Positions 7,667 to 16,518 of a stretch of 57,850 bases of DNA are shown in pieces (the first letter of the stretch is position 1; the number at the start of each line of letters is the position of its first letter). A program made the translations under genes and the position numbers. This DNA comes from Acidobacteriota bacterium (GTDB lineage Bacteria > Acidobacteriota > Vicinamibacteria > Vicinamibacterales > UBA8438). The stretch covers positions 2,329 to 60,178 of the forward strand of contig VXME01000050.1 of assembly GCA_009861545.1 (NCBI GenBank), read 5' to 3'. The notes beneath the pieces were generated by a model. It was given only the letters and a program-made list of their open reading frames with translations. It had not been told where the DNA came from and made no database searches.

Positions 7667-8902
7667 ATGGGTAGGCGAGTGACACTCCAGGCCACACCGC
7701 GCGGACGTAAACCCCGGGGCCGGCACCCCAAGCAGGCCCTCTCGACTGCCTTCGTCCGCAACGTCGCCCAGGTCGGCCGGTACTGCGACGGGAACGGGTT
7801 GTACCTCGAGGTGAAGCCCACCGGCACGCGGAGCTGGGTCCAACGGCTCGCCATCCGCGGACGCCGACGCGAGCTTGGGCTCGGCGGCTTCCCGCTCGTC
7901 CCACTCAAGGAGGCTCGCGCCCAAGCCCTCGCCAACCGCCGGCTCGCCCGCGCCGGGGGCGATCCGTTGGCGGAGAAGCGCCGCGCGCGGTCGATGCCCA
8001 CGTTCGCCGACGCCGCCGAACGCGTCTGGAACCAGATGCAGCCGGGCTGGCGCAACCAGAAGCACATCCAGAACTGGATCTCGGGTCTGCGGCGGTTCGC
8101 ATTCCCGCGCCTCGGCAAGATTCCGGTTTCCGAGGTGTCCAGCGCCGACCTGGTCGAGGCGTTGCGGCCAGTCTGGCACGTCCGGCCGGCGACGGCGCGC
8201 CGCGTACGCCAGCGCATCGGCACCGTGATGGAGTGGGCCGTCGCGATGGAGTACCGGAACGACAACCCGTGCGATCGCATCGGGCCGGCCCTCGGTCCGC
8301 AGCGTGACCTCGTGCAGCACATGCGGGCGCTGCCGCATGCCGAAGTCGCCGCAGCCATCACCATGGTGCGCGCGACCGCTGCGACGGCCCCGGTCAAGCT
8401 GGCGTTCGAGTTTCTCGTGCTGACCGCGGCCCGGTCGGGCGAGGTGCGCGGAGCGCTGTGGACCGAGATCGACCTGACGGATCGCCTGTGGACGATTCCC
8501 CCGACGCGGATGAAGGCGACACGCGAGCACCGCGTTCCGTTGTCCGGGCGGGCAATGGAGATTCTCGACGCGGCGCGGACGCTCAACGCTGGCGACCCCC
8601 TTGTGTTTCCGGGCCAGGGCGGGAAGCCGATTTCTCAGATGAGGTTGCCCAAACTCCTACAGAACCACGGAATCGCGGCCGTACCACACGGCTTTCGGTC
8701 GTCCTTTCGGGATTGGGCCGCCGAGGAGACGGACCACCCGCGCGAGGTCGTCGAGGCGGCGCTGGCTCACGCCGTGGGCAACCGGACCGAGGCGGCCTAC
8801 GCCCGCTCCGACCTGTTCGAGCGCCGCCGGCGGTTGATGGATGACTGGTCCGCCTACGTCGGCGGCGGCGCGGGAGCGCCCGCCGATGATCGCCCATCTT
8901 GA
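7667..8902 (+). CDS. int: Tyrosine integrase of element A (DUF4102/P4 type)
   Basis: About 411 residues. The N-terminal arm-binding domain (DGNGLYLEVKPTGTRSWVQR ... ELGLGGFPLVPLKEAR) is typical of P4-like integrases, followed by a core-binding domain and the catalytic domain: Arg in TAARSGEVRG, HGFRSS (HxxR), a His in ALAHAVGN and the Tyr in AAYARSD. The ATG at 7667 is chosen because GAGGGGAG lies just before it; ATG 7655 has no ribosome site. It is close to the element B integrase over its whole length, yet the two use unrelated target sequences. The stop overlaps the partner gene by 17 bp. Confidence 0.92.
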   Translation: MGRRVTLQATPRGRKPRGRHPKQALSTAFVRNVAQVGRYCDGNGLYLEVKPTGTRSWVQRLAIRGRRRELGLGGFPLVPLKEARAQALANRRLARAGGDPLAEKRRARSMPTFADAAERVWNQMQPGWRNQKHIQNWISGLRRFAFPRLGKIPVSEVSSADLVEALRPVWHVRPATARRVRQRIGTVMEWAVAMEYRNDNPCDRIGPALGPQRDLVQHMRALPHAEVAAAITMVRATAATAPVKLAFEFLVLTAARSGEVRGALWTEIDLTDRLWTIPPTRMKATREHRVPLSGRAMEILDAARTLNAGDPLVFPGQGGKPISQMRLPKLLQNHGIAAVPHGFRSSFRDWAAEETDHPREVVEAALAHAVGNRTEAAYARSDLFERRRRLMDDWSAYVGGGAGAPADDRPS

Positions 8903-9875
8903 GGATCGCGCGGCGGCGCTGGTGGCGCACGGGTGGACCCGGCGCGAAGCCGAGTGGCTGGCCCTCGTCTGCCTTCACGGCGGCGTGTTCCTCCGCTCCC
9001 AGTACCTCGCCTTCATCGGCCGGACCAATCCCGCGCTCGCGCACCGCTTCATTCGGCGCTGTCGCAAGTACGCGGTCGAGCAGCCGTGGAACGGCTCCCG
9101 GCTCCGGCTCTGTCGCATCGCCTCGAGGCGGCTGTACCGGGTGCTCGGGGTCGAGCACATCCGACACCGCCGGCCCGCCGCTCCAGAGGTGTTGCTGCGG
9201 CGGCTGCTGTCGCTCGACTACCTACTCGAACGTCCGCGCACGTCGTGGCTTCCGACGGAGGCCGAGAAGGTCAAGGCACTGACCGGCGCGGGGATCGCGG
9301 GGGATGTGCTGCCCCGCAGGCTCTACCAGGGAGCGGTCGGCATGCAGTATCGGTACTTCCCCCACAAGATGCCGGTCGGGCTCGACGGCTGGAGGGCGAC
9401 GTTCGTCTATGCCCAGGCCGAGGACGAAACGCCGAGCGCGGTCCGGACATGGGGCTCGCAGCACGCCGCGCTATGGGCAGGGCTCGCCGCGGCCGGCCGC
9501 GCCGTCGAGGTGATCGTCGTCGGCCGTGACCCGGAACGTCTGGCGGCGGCCGGACGGGTGCTCGACAAGTGGGCCTCGACGCCTCCGGAGTCCGTGACGA
9601 TGGCCCGCGAGGACGCGGCGGTGGAGATGGCCGCGATCAAGAATGCGATCGCGACGGGCGACTCGGCCGCCCTTGAGGAGTACGGCGGCCTGAACCCCGC
9701 GCTGCAGCGCACGCGCATCCTCGACGCCGCCTGCGCCGGAAGCCGCCGATCCACAGCCGCGATCACGACAGGCCGGACGTGGCGCTCGACGCGGGTGCCG
9801 TCTGACCTGTTGCCCGCCCGGTACGCCGGCCAAGCCGCCCGAGATTACACCCGAAGTGCCGCGCCGGAGGTGTAA
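8886..9875 (+). CDS. Integrase-partner protein, element A; homologue of an ICE transfer-operon gene
   Basis: About 329 residues, family not recognised; a predicted mix of helices with no membrane segment. Shared landmarks with the element B copy and the ICE copy at 24638-25594 are WLALVCLHGGVFLRSQYLAF, the LLRRLLSLDY stretch, TEAEKV, RTWGSQHAALWAGL, EVIVVGRDPERLAA and the C-terminal GRTWRSTRVPS. The N-terminal third looks like a winged-helix region, so DNA binding (Replic_Relax-like) is a possibility I cannot confirm. Translation is coupled to the integrase. A role in integration or excision, or in interfering with or recruiting ICE transfer functions, is inference. The tail after VPSDLLPA differs between A and B. 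Confidence 0.75.
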   Translation: MIAHLEDRAAALVAHGWTRREAEWLALVCLHGGVFLRSQYLAFIGRTNPALAHRFIRRCRKYAVEQPWNGSRLRLCRIASRRLYRVLGVEHIRHRRPAAPEVLLRRLLSLDYLLERPRTSWLPTEAEKVKALTGAGIAGDVLPRRLYQGAVGMQYRYFPHKMPVGLDGWRATFVYAQAEDETPSAVRTWGSQHAALWAGLAAAGRAVEVIVVGRDPERLAAAGRVLDKWASTPPESVTMAREDAAVEMAAIKNAIATGDSAALEEYGGLNPALQRTRILDAACAGSRRSTAAITTGRTWRSTRVPSDLLPARYAGQAARDYTRSAAPEV

Positions 9876-10094
9876 GTAGGACGGAGCGCCCAATTTACGC
9901 CCGGAATCACACCGCCTGTCACACCCCTTCCACCCGCAAGTCCCTTGCTCTCAACGCGATCCACCAGCCCGCCCCCCCAATAGTGCCACTCAATATGGCA
10001 GGGGGCGGGTAGGGGAGCGACCCGCCGAAAACTCCAAGGTTTTCGGCCCCGGCAGGTGTTCCTCCGTCACACTCGCCGGGCCGGGTCGCTCCCC
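9834..10094 (+). other. Conserved non-coding block with three-way-junction fold, element A copy
   Basis: The block matches 31525-31786 in element B. The first 85 or so bases differ at only a few positions and carry several TTACRCC-type motifs (gattacaccc, tttacgccc, tcacaccg, and an inverted ggtgtaa). The last 83 bases (10012-10094) fold: outer stem ggggagcgaccc/gggtcgctcccc, inner hairpin ccgaaaac/gttttcgg, and a second arm with loop TGTTCC...TCACA. The inner hairpin differs from B by paired changes. It could be a structured RNA, a recombination or processing site, or a terminator-like element. Confidence 0.6.
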
Positions 10095-10370
10095 TCTTGA
10101 ATCATCCGTCCCGGAAGGGTAACTGTCTGCGGCGTCGGCCGATAGCGGTCGGCACCGGATCACCGCACGGTATACTGTCCGAGGTTGCGACAAACTGGTG
10201 AGCGGCCGTGCTTACGGTGTTCACGTGGGACTGCCAACTGGTCGCCGGAGCCATGGAGGATGTGCGCCGGGAGCCAGCCATGCGATTCACCGACCATCGC
10301 CTGCTGTCCGCAAACCAGCTAGCGGCGAAGCGCCGCTCTGCGCGGGCTCCCAGAGGAGACATCGAGGACG
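10095..10370 (+). other. Leader region before the NYN/NACHT genes
   Basis: No convincing gene. A TATACT box lies near 10173, and agcggcg-aag-cgccgct (about 10320-10336) forms a 7-bp hairpin 35 bp before the NYN gene. The region probably holds the promoter of the defence pair. Short open frames here lack ribosome sites. Confidence 0.35.
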
Positions 10371-10997
10371 ATGCCTCAAGCATCCAGTTGGGTCATGACC
10401 TTCGACAAGACGACGCCGGGTCTGGCCCTCATCGACTACGACAACTTGCGCGGATTCCGCCGCAAGTCGCTTGCCGACTTCGAGTTGCATGCCACCGATT
10501 TAATTGACACACTGACACGCGCCTTCCGTTCTGGATTCCCCGGCATCCGTGAACTGGACGTGCGTTTCTACGGCGGGTGGACAGACGAGTTCGGACTCCC
10601 AAGTCGCGACCACCTCTGGTTCCTTCAGACGCTGCCTCGACTGCGGGGCAGGCGACACGGCTTGATCGTCCGCCCCGCGCTCGCCACGGCGATGCTCCAG
10701 TTCCCTGAAGTGATTCTGCGCGGCACGGTACGAGTCGAAGCTTCACAACCAAGCCACAAGCGACGACTGCGCCAGAAAATGGTCGACGGAATGCTGGGAT
10801 GCGATGCGATGTTCGCTGCCGCCGCAGGGTTCGCTCGCATTGGTGTCATCACCGGCGATGACGATCTGGTTCCCGCCACTTTAACGGCCCACACCGCGAA
10901 TCCTGGACTGACGGTATGGATGAGGCCACGGAGAGCCGGCGCGGGGCCGAACGAGCGGGGCCTGATCGAACGGGGGCTGCGCATTCGGCCAATCTAG
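10371..10997 (+). CDS. NYN/PIN-like nuclease domain protein
   Basis: A 208-residue protein with the NYN (PIN-fold) acidic motifs in order: ALIDYDNL near residue 19, KMVDGMLGCDAMF near 139, and GVITGDDDLVPA near 164. NYN proteins are metal-dependent RNases. The ATG at 10371 has GAGGAC close upstream; ATG 10395 is an alternative. It sits 71 bp before a NACHT ATPase on the same strand in an element full of defence genes, so it may be the effector of a two-gene immune system in which the ATPase senses infection. That pairing is inference. Confidence 0.75.
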   Translation: MPQASSWVMTFDKTTPGLALIDYDNLRGFRRKSLADFELHATDLIDTLTRAFRSGFPGIRELDVRFYGGWTDEFGLPSRDHLWFLQTLPRLRGRRHGLIVRPALATAMLQFPEVILRGTVRVEASQPSHKRRLRQKMVDGMLGCDAMFAAAAGFARIGVITGDDDLVPATLTAHTANPGLTVWMRPRRAGAGPNERGLIERGLRIRPI

Positions 10998-11068
10998 TTC
11001 TCCATCCGGCGTCGCCGGACCCTGTATTCGTGAAACAGCGGTACCGTAGTTTCTCTTTAGGGTGAACG

Positions 11069-13435
11069 ATGTTTGACATGTCGCATTTCGCAGCCTACTG
11101 GAAGGACAGGATCGAGCGGGATCTCGCATCGTTCGGAGATCCGGGTGCAACCGTGGATGTCACCGGCTCTGGACGGACGTTGCGCGCCACGTGGACGATG
11201 CGCGGCGTGGCCCGCGACGCTGTCTTCTCCGTTTCTCGAGACAAGGGCGTCCGAGTGGACGCCGATGGACACCGCCTGTCCTACCACGGCTTCATCGCGG
11301 GTACGGACATGGCCGACCTTCGGCATGTTGCCCGGATGGTGCGGCAGGCGGCGAAGCCACAGATATTCGTTCCGATTCGAGCCGAATACTCCGAGGTCGA
11401 GAATGCCGAACCAGGGCCGGCTCTGGAACGGCTCTCGACACTGCTAGACGACGGGAATCCGGACGCGACGCGTGTGATCATGATCACTGGCGATGCCGGA
11501 GCAGGCAAGACCCGTGTCCTACAGGAGCTTGTCCGGCGTCGTGCCGACGACTACCTACATGGGCGAGCGTCGAGCCTACTGCTGTACGTCAATGCGCAGG
11601 GACGCGCGCTGTCTCGTCTGAACGAAGCCCTCGCGACGGAGCTTCAGGATCTCAAGGTCGGACTCACCTACCATTCGGTCGCCGTACTGACCAGGTTGGG
11701 CATGCTGGTACCGGCAATTGACGGGTTCGACGAGCTTCTCGGTGTAAGCGGATACGACGACGCCTTCAGTTCACTGGCGAGCTTCCTCGAACAGCTGGAA
11801 GGCGAAGGTCAAGTGCTGACCTCGGCACGGTCCGTGTACTACGAAGAAGAGTTTCTGTCGCGGGCTGGTAGTCGATCGGTCACTGGCGATCAGCGCTGGT
11901 CGCACGAAGCTGTGCGCGTGCTCGCATGGTCGGAGGCGGATCGCGAAGACTACTTGCAGCGGTGGTCAGGAACAACAGGGTTGTCAGAGGATCAGTCGGT
12001 CGGACTCCGAAAGCGCGTGAAGGCCGCGTTCGGTGGCCGCAACGAAGAGCTGGCATCGAAGCCGTTGTTCTTCACCCGCACGGTGGATCTGCTTTGGGCG
12101 AACCCAGACTTCTCCGGAGGCACGGACCTACTGCGAGCCTTGGTGCAGGAGTATCTGGCTCGTGAACTAAACGACAAATTGCTGGACCAACAGTCGCGGA
12201 GTTTGCTCTCGACAAAGCAGTTCGAGTACCTGATGTCCGAGCTTGCCCTGGAGATGTGGAACCAAGAGACGCGGGAGCTCGACGCCGGTTCGGTTCGCGA
12301 CGTTGCCAAGTACGTCGGCGAGACCGAGGGGTGGGGGGGAAAAGCTCGACAAGCAGTTGCCGACAGAATGCCCACGCTCGCTTTTCTCGCCCACGGCGAC
12401 AACCGCGCGTCGTCGCGCACCAGCATCGCCTTCGAGCACGACCTGTTTTTCTTCTACTTTCTTGCTGGCTCGATCGCGGAGCAACTCGTGTCGGCGGGCG
12501 ATATCCGAATCGTTCTCAGTCGATCCGCGTTGCCGGAAGATGTGGCCGACCGGGTCGCGATGCAACTGAACGCTGGATCATCTGTGGGGGCTCTAGAAGA
12601 TTTTCGGGTGCTCCTGGATCGGCTCGCCCAGGCTGGTGTGACCGAGTGGCATCGAACCACGCAGGTTCGCGAGAACGCGGGTTTGCTTGCGATGGCACTG
12701 CTACGCTCATACGGCGATACTGGCAATGCCGACGGGGAGGTCGAGGGGTGTACGGTCCGATCCATGGTCTTTCCCGGCAGCCACCTGAAGAACACGACAC
12801 TGAGACGCTGCGCGTTTGTCGATCTCGCAGTGCGGCGGACGGACCTTTCGACGACGCGGTTTGTGGAGTGCGAAGCCAAGGACGTAGTGCTCCTTGAACC
12901 ACAAGTCGCGCCGGAGACGACGCGCCTGGAGCTCAAGGGTCTGGATCCGGCACAGGTGATGGGTATTCGCGTACGGCGAGGCGGTCGGCTGGAGACGGAG
13001 TACGCACCGCAGGCAATCGTTGAGAAGCTCGTTCAGTGTGGCGCACCGGTGCGGAACGAGCCTACGCTCTCGCGCCCTCAGGTGGCGCCAGAGCACGTCA
13101 AGACGCTGGAACGCCTGATGCACGCGTACCATAGGGCGAATCCGATCTGCAAGCAGGATCCGAAGCTCAAGCCGATATTCGGTCGTCCGGAGTGGTCCGG
13201 CATCGAACGACTGCTGATCGAGCATGAGCTCGTGGCATTGGAGCGCCGCAGCACGAGCGGCAAGCTGAAAGAGTTCCTGCGGCGCCGGTTTCTGCCCGAA
13301 CAACTCATGACGGGACTCGCGGATCGCGAGCACGCGGACAGACGCCTCCAGGGGTTCTGGCGTGCGGTGGAAGAGCTGGCGGGGAGCGGTAGCCGCCCCG
13401 TGTCGCGACGAGACGGTCGCAGTCCCATCCCATGA
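11069..13435 (+). CDS. NACHT-type STAND ATPase with pentapeptide-like region
   Basis: A 788-residue protein. Residues 1-110 are an unknown N-terminal domain. The P-loop GDAGAGKTR is near residue 141 and the Walker B-like LVPAIDGFDELLG near 212, both typical of NACHT. A long helical region follows, then a pentapeptide-repeat-like stretch near residues 556-610 (FPGSHLKNTTLRRCAF, DLSTTRFVECEAKD), then a C-terminal helical domain. Bacterial NACHT proteins are known anti-phage sensors. No nuclease domain is visible within it, so the adjacent NYN protein is the obvious effector candidate. Confidence 0.8.
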   Translation: MFDMSHFAAYWKDRIERDLASFGDPGATVDVTGSGRTLRATWTMRGVARDAVFSVSRDKGVRVDADGHRLSYHGFIAGTDMADLRHVARMVRQAAKPQIFVPIRAEYSEVENAEPGPALERLSTLLDDGNPDATRVIMITGDAGAGKTRVLQELVRRRADDYLHGRASSLLLYVNAQGRALSRLNEALATELQDLKVGLTYHSVAVLTRLGMLVPAIDGFDELLGVSGYDDAFSSLASFLEQLEGEGQVLTSARSVYYEEEFLSRAGSRSVTGDQRWSHEAVRVLAWSEADREDYLQRWSGTTGLSEDQSVGLRKRVKAAFGGRNEELASKPLFFTRTVDLLWANPDFSGGTDLLRALVQEYLARELNDKLLDQQSRSLLSTKQFEYLMSELALEMWNQETRELDAGSVRDVAKYVGETEGWGGKARQAVADRMPTLAFLAHGDNRASSRTSIAFEHDLFFFYFLAGSIAEQLVSAGDIRIVLSRSALPEDVADRVAMQLNAGSSVGALEDFRVLLDRLAQAGVTEWHRTTQVRENAGLLAMALLRSYGDTGNADGEVEGCTVRSMVFPGSHLKNTTLRRCAFVDLAVRRTDLSTTRFVECEAKDVVLLEPQVAPETTRLELKGLDPAQVMGIRVRRGGRLETEYAPQAIVEKLVQCGAPVRNEPTLSRPQVAPEHVKTLERLMHAYHRANPICKQDPKLKPIFGRPEWSGIERLLIEHELVALERRSTSGKLKEFLRRRFLPEQLMTGLADREHADRRLQGFWRAVEELAGSGSRPVSRRDGRSPIP

Positions 13436-13615
13436 GGCGGCTCCAGGTTGTCAACCTTGAGGTGCTGCCAGCGTCGCCCAAGGCCTTCATCGGCCTATAG
13501 ACGTGGGCCTCAACGTGGGGTAAGACTAGCCACTAGTGCACGTAACTCTTTTAGATGAAGCAACTTACGCCACACGAGCGATCGCCACCGCCATCCGCTT
13601 TCTCCCCTCCACCTC

Positions 13616-13894
13616 TCAACGAGGTGTCACTACCACGACGTTACTAGGCCCGCCGCACTGCTCGACCTGCCTCTTTAGTCCTTCAAACTGGTCGCGTGCC
13701 ATCTTCAAGAACTCGCCTGACACGGCAGCACCGTACACAGGATCTTTCCATGGAGTTGCTAGGCAATCACGAACTCCCCGCAGGAAAATATCCGTGATCG
13801 TAGTAAGCTTTCTCGCGTCGTCAGGATTCATATCGGCAAAATAAACCCTGATCTCATCCTCCAACTGCTCTAACGCTTTCTCGATACTCTCCAC
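13616..13894 (-). CDS. Small hypothetical protein, 92 residues
   Basis: An acidic-then-basic, mostly helical protein with no recognised motif. The start is GTG 13894 with a strong GGGAGGAGG about 8 bases upstream. It is convergent with the NACHT gene and lies to the left of the restriction genes on the same strand as them, about 130 bp beyond their end. Function unknown. Confidence 0.5.
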   Translation of the reverse strand: MESIEKALEQLEDEIRVYFADMNPDDARKLTTITDIFLRGVRDCLATPWKDPVYGAAVSGEFLKMARDQFEGLKRQVEQCGGPSNVVVVTPR

Positions 13895-14026
13895 CGTCTA
13901 GCCTCCTCCCTTCTTGGGCTACTTGCGATCCACCGCGTCTAGTCCATGTTCCGCCGTCATCGTCCGCGTAGATCCCGCATCGATCCAGGTCCCTGGGCCG
14001 CCGGAGCGAGTATCCACTTGCCCCCC

Positions 14027-14824
14027 CTAGTCCGGCCGAGCCGGCGAACCAGACGATGCCGCGGTGGATTGGACCAAACGCCACTCCGCGTGGATTGTGC
14101 AGGCGGCGAGCTCGATGCGCCGGATGGTGATCTTGGCGTCTGACCTGTCGATCGCCACTTGGCCCGCTGATGGAAGCCCCCGGTAGGAGCAGTTGATCAC
14201 CGGACCGTCGGCCGCGAATGCTGACTCCGGAGTGTCCTCCAGAGACTTGAACAGGTCGGATGGAATCTCGACGAGTTGGTAGCGGTTCGGCATCTGGGCC
14301 GGTTCGCGGAATGCTCTAAGCAGGATGATCGCGTCCACCGCCCCACGATAGTCGCGGAACAGCTCCAACGTGCGCTGGCGGCGTGCCTTGGCGCTTCTTA
14401 CGTCCTGAATCCAGGCGGCTTCTGTTAGCTTCGAGATGTGCGCGGTGCGCTCGCGGAGGTTCTTGGCGGCCGTCGACTTCAACGACAACCGTCGCGTTTT
14501 TCCGTCGGGAGGTGTGACGGTCATGTCCACGAATCTTCGCGTCGCCGATCCGGGCGGGTCAGTGGGCCAGGCCACGGCTTGACAAGCGTTGCGGAACACG
14601 GTCTCGAAGCTCGTTTGCACGAGAGGCTCCGTTGTAGCGCCGTGGTGCGCCGAAACCGCGAGTCCGAAGTACTCGATCCAGTCGGGATGCTTGGTCAACC
14701 AGGTCGGCGTTACCGTGTGCGGCGTCGGCGCTTCGGACAGCGAGTCAACGAGCCGCGCCACAAACCGGACGGCCATCGGCGACAATGTGTCGATGCGCGC
14801 CTTGAGAGTGTCGCGATCGTTCAT
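14027..14824 (-). CDS. Type II restriction endonuclease (partner of the adjacent methyltransferase)
   Basis: A 265-residue protein with no membrane or signal sequence. RFVDMTV followed about 12 residues later by LSLKSTAAKNLRE looks like a PD-(D/E)xK core (D, then S-L-K in place of E-x-K), followed by ISKLTEAAWIQD. The start overlaps the methyltransferase stop (ATGA) on the same strand, the classic arrangement of a type II restriction-modification pair. Recognition site unknown; a beta-class methyltransferase with SPPY often modifies cytosine N4. Confidence 0.7.
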   Translation of the reverse strand: MNDRDTLKARIDTLSPMAVRFVARLVDSLSEAPTPHTVTPTWLTKHPDWIEYFGLAVSAHHGATTEPLVQTSFETVFRNACQAVAWPTDPPGSATRRFVDMTVTPPDGKTRRLSLKSTAAKNLRERTAHISKLTEAAWIQDVRSAKARRQRTLELFRDYRGAVDAIILLRAFREPAQMPNRYQLVEIPSDLFKSLEDTPESAFAADGPVINCSYRGLPSAGQVAIDRSDAKITIRRIELAACTIHAEWRLVQSTAASSGSPARPD

Positions 14825-15747
14825 CTGCTCATGCGCCGCTCGATCAGGCGAACGAACTCGGCCTTAAGCTCGATACCGACCCACCGTCGTCGCAGTTGCG
14901 CCGCCGCAAGCAGGGTTGTGCCCGAGCCGGCGTACGGATCGAGCACGACGTCGCCCGGTTCACTCGTAAGCGTGACGCAGCGCTGGGCTAGGTTGATTGG
15001 CATTGGCGCGGGGTGATCGTCGTCCGGAATCTGGCCGCGCCGGCGCGGGCGGGTCGGAATGTCCCATACACTTCTCAGCCGCCGGTCGTTAGCCCCGCGC
15101 ACCGCGGTGACATCGTAGTAATAGTCCTGGTCTCTCGACAGCAAGAAGACCGTCTCGTGCGCCTTGGTTGGCCGGTCGCCGACCGACTCGGGGTGCGCAT
15201 TCGGCTTGTGCCAGATCACCTCGGACCGCACCCACCAGCCATCGTCCTGCAGCGCGAAGGCCACGCGCCACGGCAGTCCGATCAGATCCTTGGGTTTGAG
15301 CCCGTGTGGTGTCTGCGGGCGGACCGACATCGCGCGCGCACGATTCTTCCTGTCCGGCGCCCGGTAGCGGCGATTCCCCGAGGTGTAGGCATCGCCGATA
15401 TTCAGCCATACGGTTCCGTCGCCCCTTAGCACGCGCCGGAGCTTGCGGAAGTCGGCAACGATGCTTGCTACGTAGTCGCGCAGCGTGTCGTCCCGGCCGA
15501 ACGGGTCTCCGATGTCGTAGTCACGTAGCGACCAGTACGGTGGCGACGTAATCACGGTCCGCACGCTCTCGGTGGGCAACAAGTCAAGTGCTTCCGAGGC
15601 TCTTCCGCGAATGAGCGTCGCGGCCGGCAGGGCAGGGAGTTCACCGTCTGTTTCCGTATCGAGACGGACGTACGGTGGGGTGTGGTCGCCCTCTGGATCC
15701 TGCGGGGTAGCCGCCTCAGTGGGCTGGATCGAAAAGAGCGTGCTCAC
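14821..15747 (-). CDS. Beta-class DNA methyltransferase, probably N4-cytosine
   Basis: A 308-residue enzyme. The catalytic motif IV TSPPYW (residues 67-72) comes before the AdoMet-binding motif DPYAGSGTT near residue 275, which defines the beta class. SPPY rather than DPPY favours N4-cytosine. A target-recognition region lies between them. The endonuclease gene follows with an ATGA overlap, so this is the protective half of the restriction-modification system on element A. Confidence 0.88.
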   Translation of the reverse strand: MSTLFSIQPTEAATPQDPEGDHTPPYVRLDTETDGELPALPAATLIRGRASEALDLLPTESVRTVITSPPYWSLRDYDIGDPFGRDDTLRDYVASIVADFRKLRRVLRGDGTVWLNIGDAYTSGNRRYRAPDRKNRARAMSVRPQTPHGLKPKDLIGLPWRVAFALQDDGWWVRSEVIWHKPNAHPESVGDRPTKAHETVFLLSRDQDYYYDVTAVRGANDRRLRSVWDIPTRPRRRGQIPDDDHPAPMPINLAQRCVTLTSEPGDVVLDPYAGSGTTLLAAAQLRRRWVGIELKAEFVRLIERRMSR

Positions 15748-16205
15748 GGCACTCAGTGCCTCGATCGTCCATGGTCAGCACCATCAGCCGGCCGCGGTCA
15801 CGGCGGGCGCAGAATGCAAACCCATGCTACCACGGACCACGCGAGCAGCCGTACCGGGGAGCAGCATCACGCGCGGCTGGGCCTACCAGCGGGGCCGGCA
15901 CGCGCCCGCATGCGGAACACGTGATGAGTGCTCGGTGCTCGACTTGAGCCGGACTGGACCTGAACCCCGACGCGAGCTAGGCTGTACAGCATAACGGCCC
16001 GGATGAACCGGGCTGTGATGAACCGCCGCGCCGGGACTGCCCACCAAGCTAATCGGCGACGGCCTATCAAGGAGGGCGTCATGCCCCCAAAGGCTACGTG
16101 TGCGCCGAGACTGCCCGCGCCGTCAAGATTCCACACCGTCGCCTACGTCGAATCCATCAAGCGACTGATCCTGTTCGAGCACGTCTCGCTCGGGGAGGTA
16201 CGGTG
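15748..16205 (+). other. Region without a convincing gene
   Basis: It contains the upstream region of the methyltransferase gene and a short frame from ATG 16081 (about 41 codons, ending just before 16206) preceded by AAGGAGGGCG, a good ribosome site. That frame ends in LILFEHVSLGEV and may be a real small gene coupled to the next one, but nothing in it is recognisable. Confidence 0.3.
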
Positions 16206-16430
16206 ATGCGGCTGCTAGAAATCAACCCGGAGGAAGGCCAGACAGTAGAACGTCGAGACGAGAGGGGGTTCATTGAGGTCTGGATTGTCGAGGCCGCAGG
16301 CGAACGGGATGGCGTCGCGTTCGTCCGCGTAGAACACGATGGGCTGAGAGCCGAGATTCGTGGAACAGACATGACGAGTGATCGAGGCGGACCTGTGCTC
16401 AATGACGATGAGTGGGTTGGATTGGGTTGA
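16206..16430 (+). CDS. Small hypothetical protein
   Basis: A 74-residue acidic protein starting at ATG 16206, with GGGGAGG about 9 bases upstream. It is beta-strand rich (RGFIEVWIVEA, VAFVRVEHDGLRAEI), looking like a small beta-barrel. Unknown function; first of two small rightward cargo genes. Confidence 0.45.
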   Translation: MRLLEINPEEGQTVERRDERGFIEVWIVEAAGERDGVAFVRVEHDGLRAEIRGTDMTSDRGGPVLNDDEWVGLG

Positions 16431-16518
16431 TGCTCAAGTCGACCCACCGCGAGCGCGGCTGCATCGCATCCCTCACGCAGTGGATCTGGATCGAGCGCGG
16501 CTCGCTCGGGGTCGAATA

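Noticed and set aside
10083-10094. GTCGCTCCCC is shared by the junction stem and the start of the CRISPR repeat
   Set aside because: GTCGC-CCCC starts are common in type I-C repeats, and the match is only 10 bp of GC-rich sequence, so a link is not supported.
10208-10507. A 99-codon frame overlapping the NYN gene start
   Set aside because: It runs into the clearly real NYN gene in another frame and has no motif or ribosome site.
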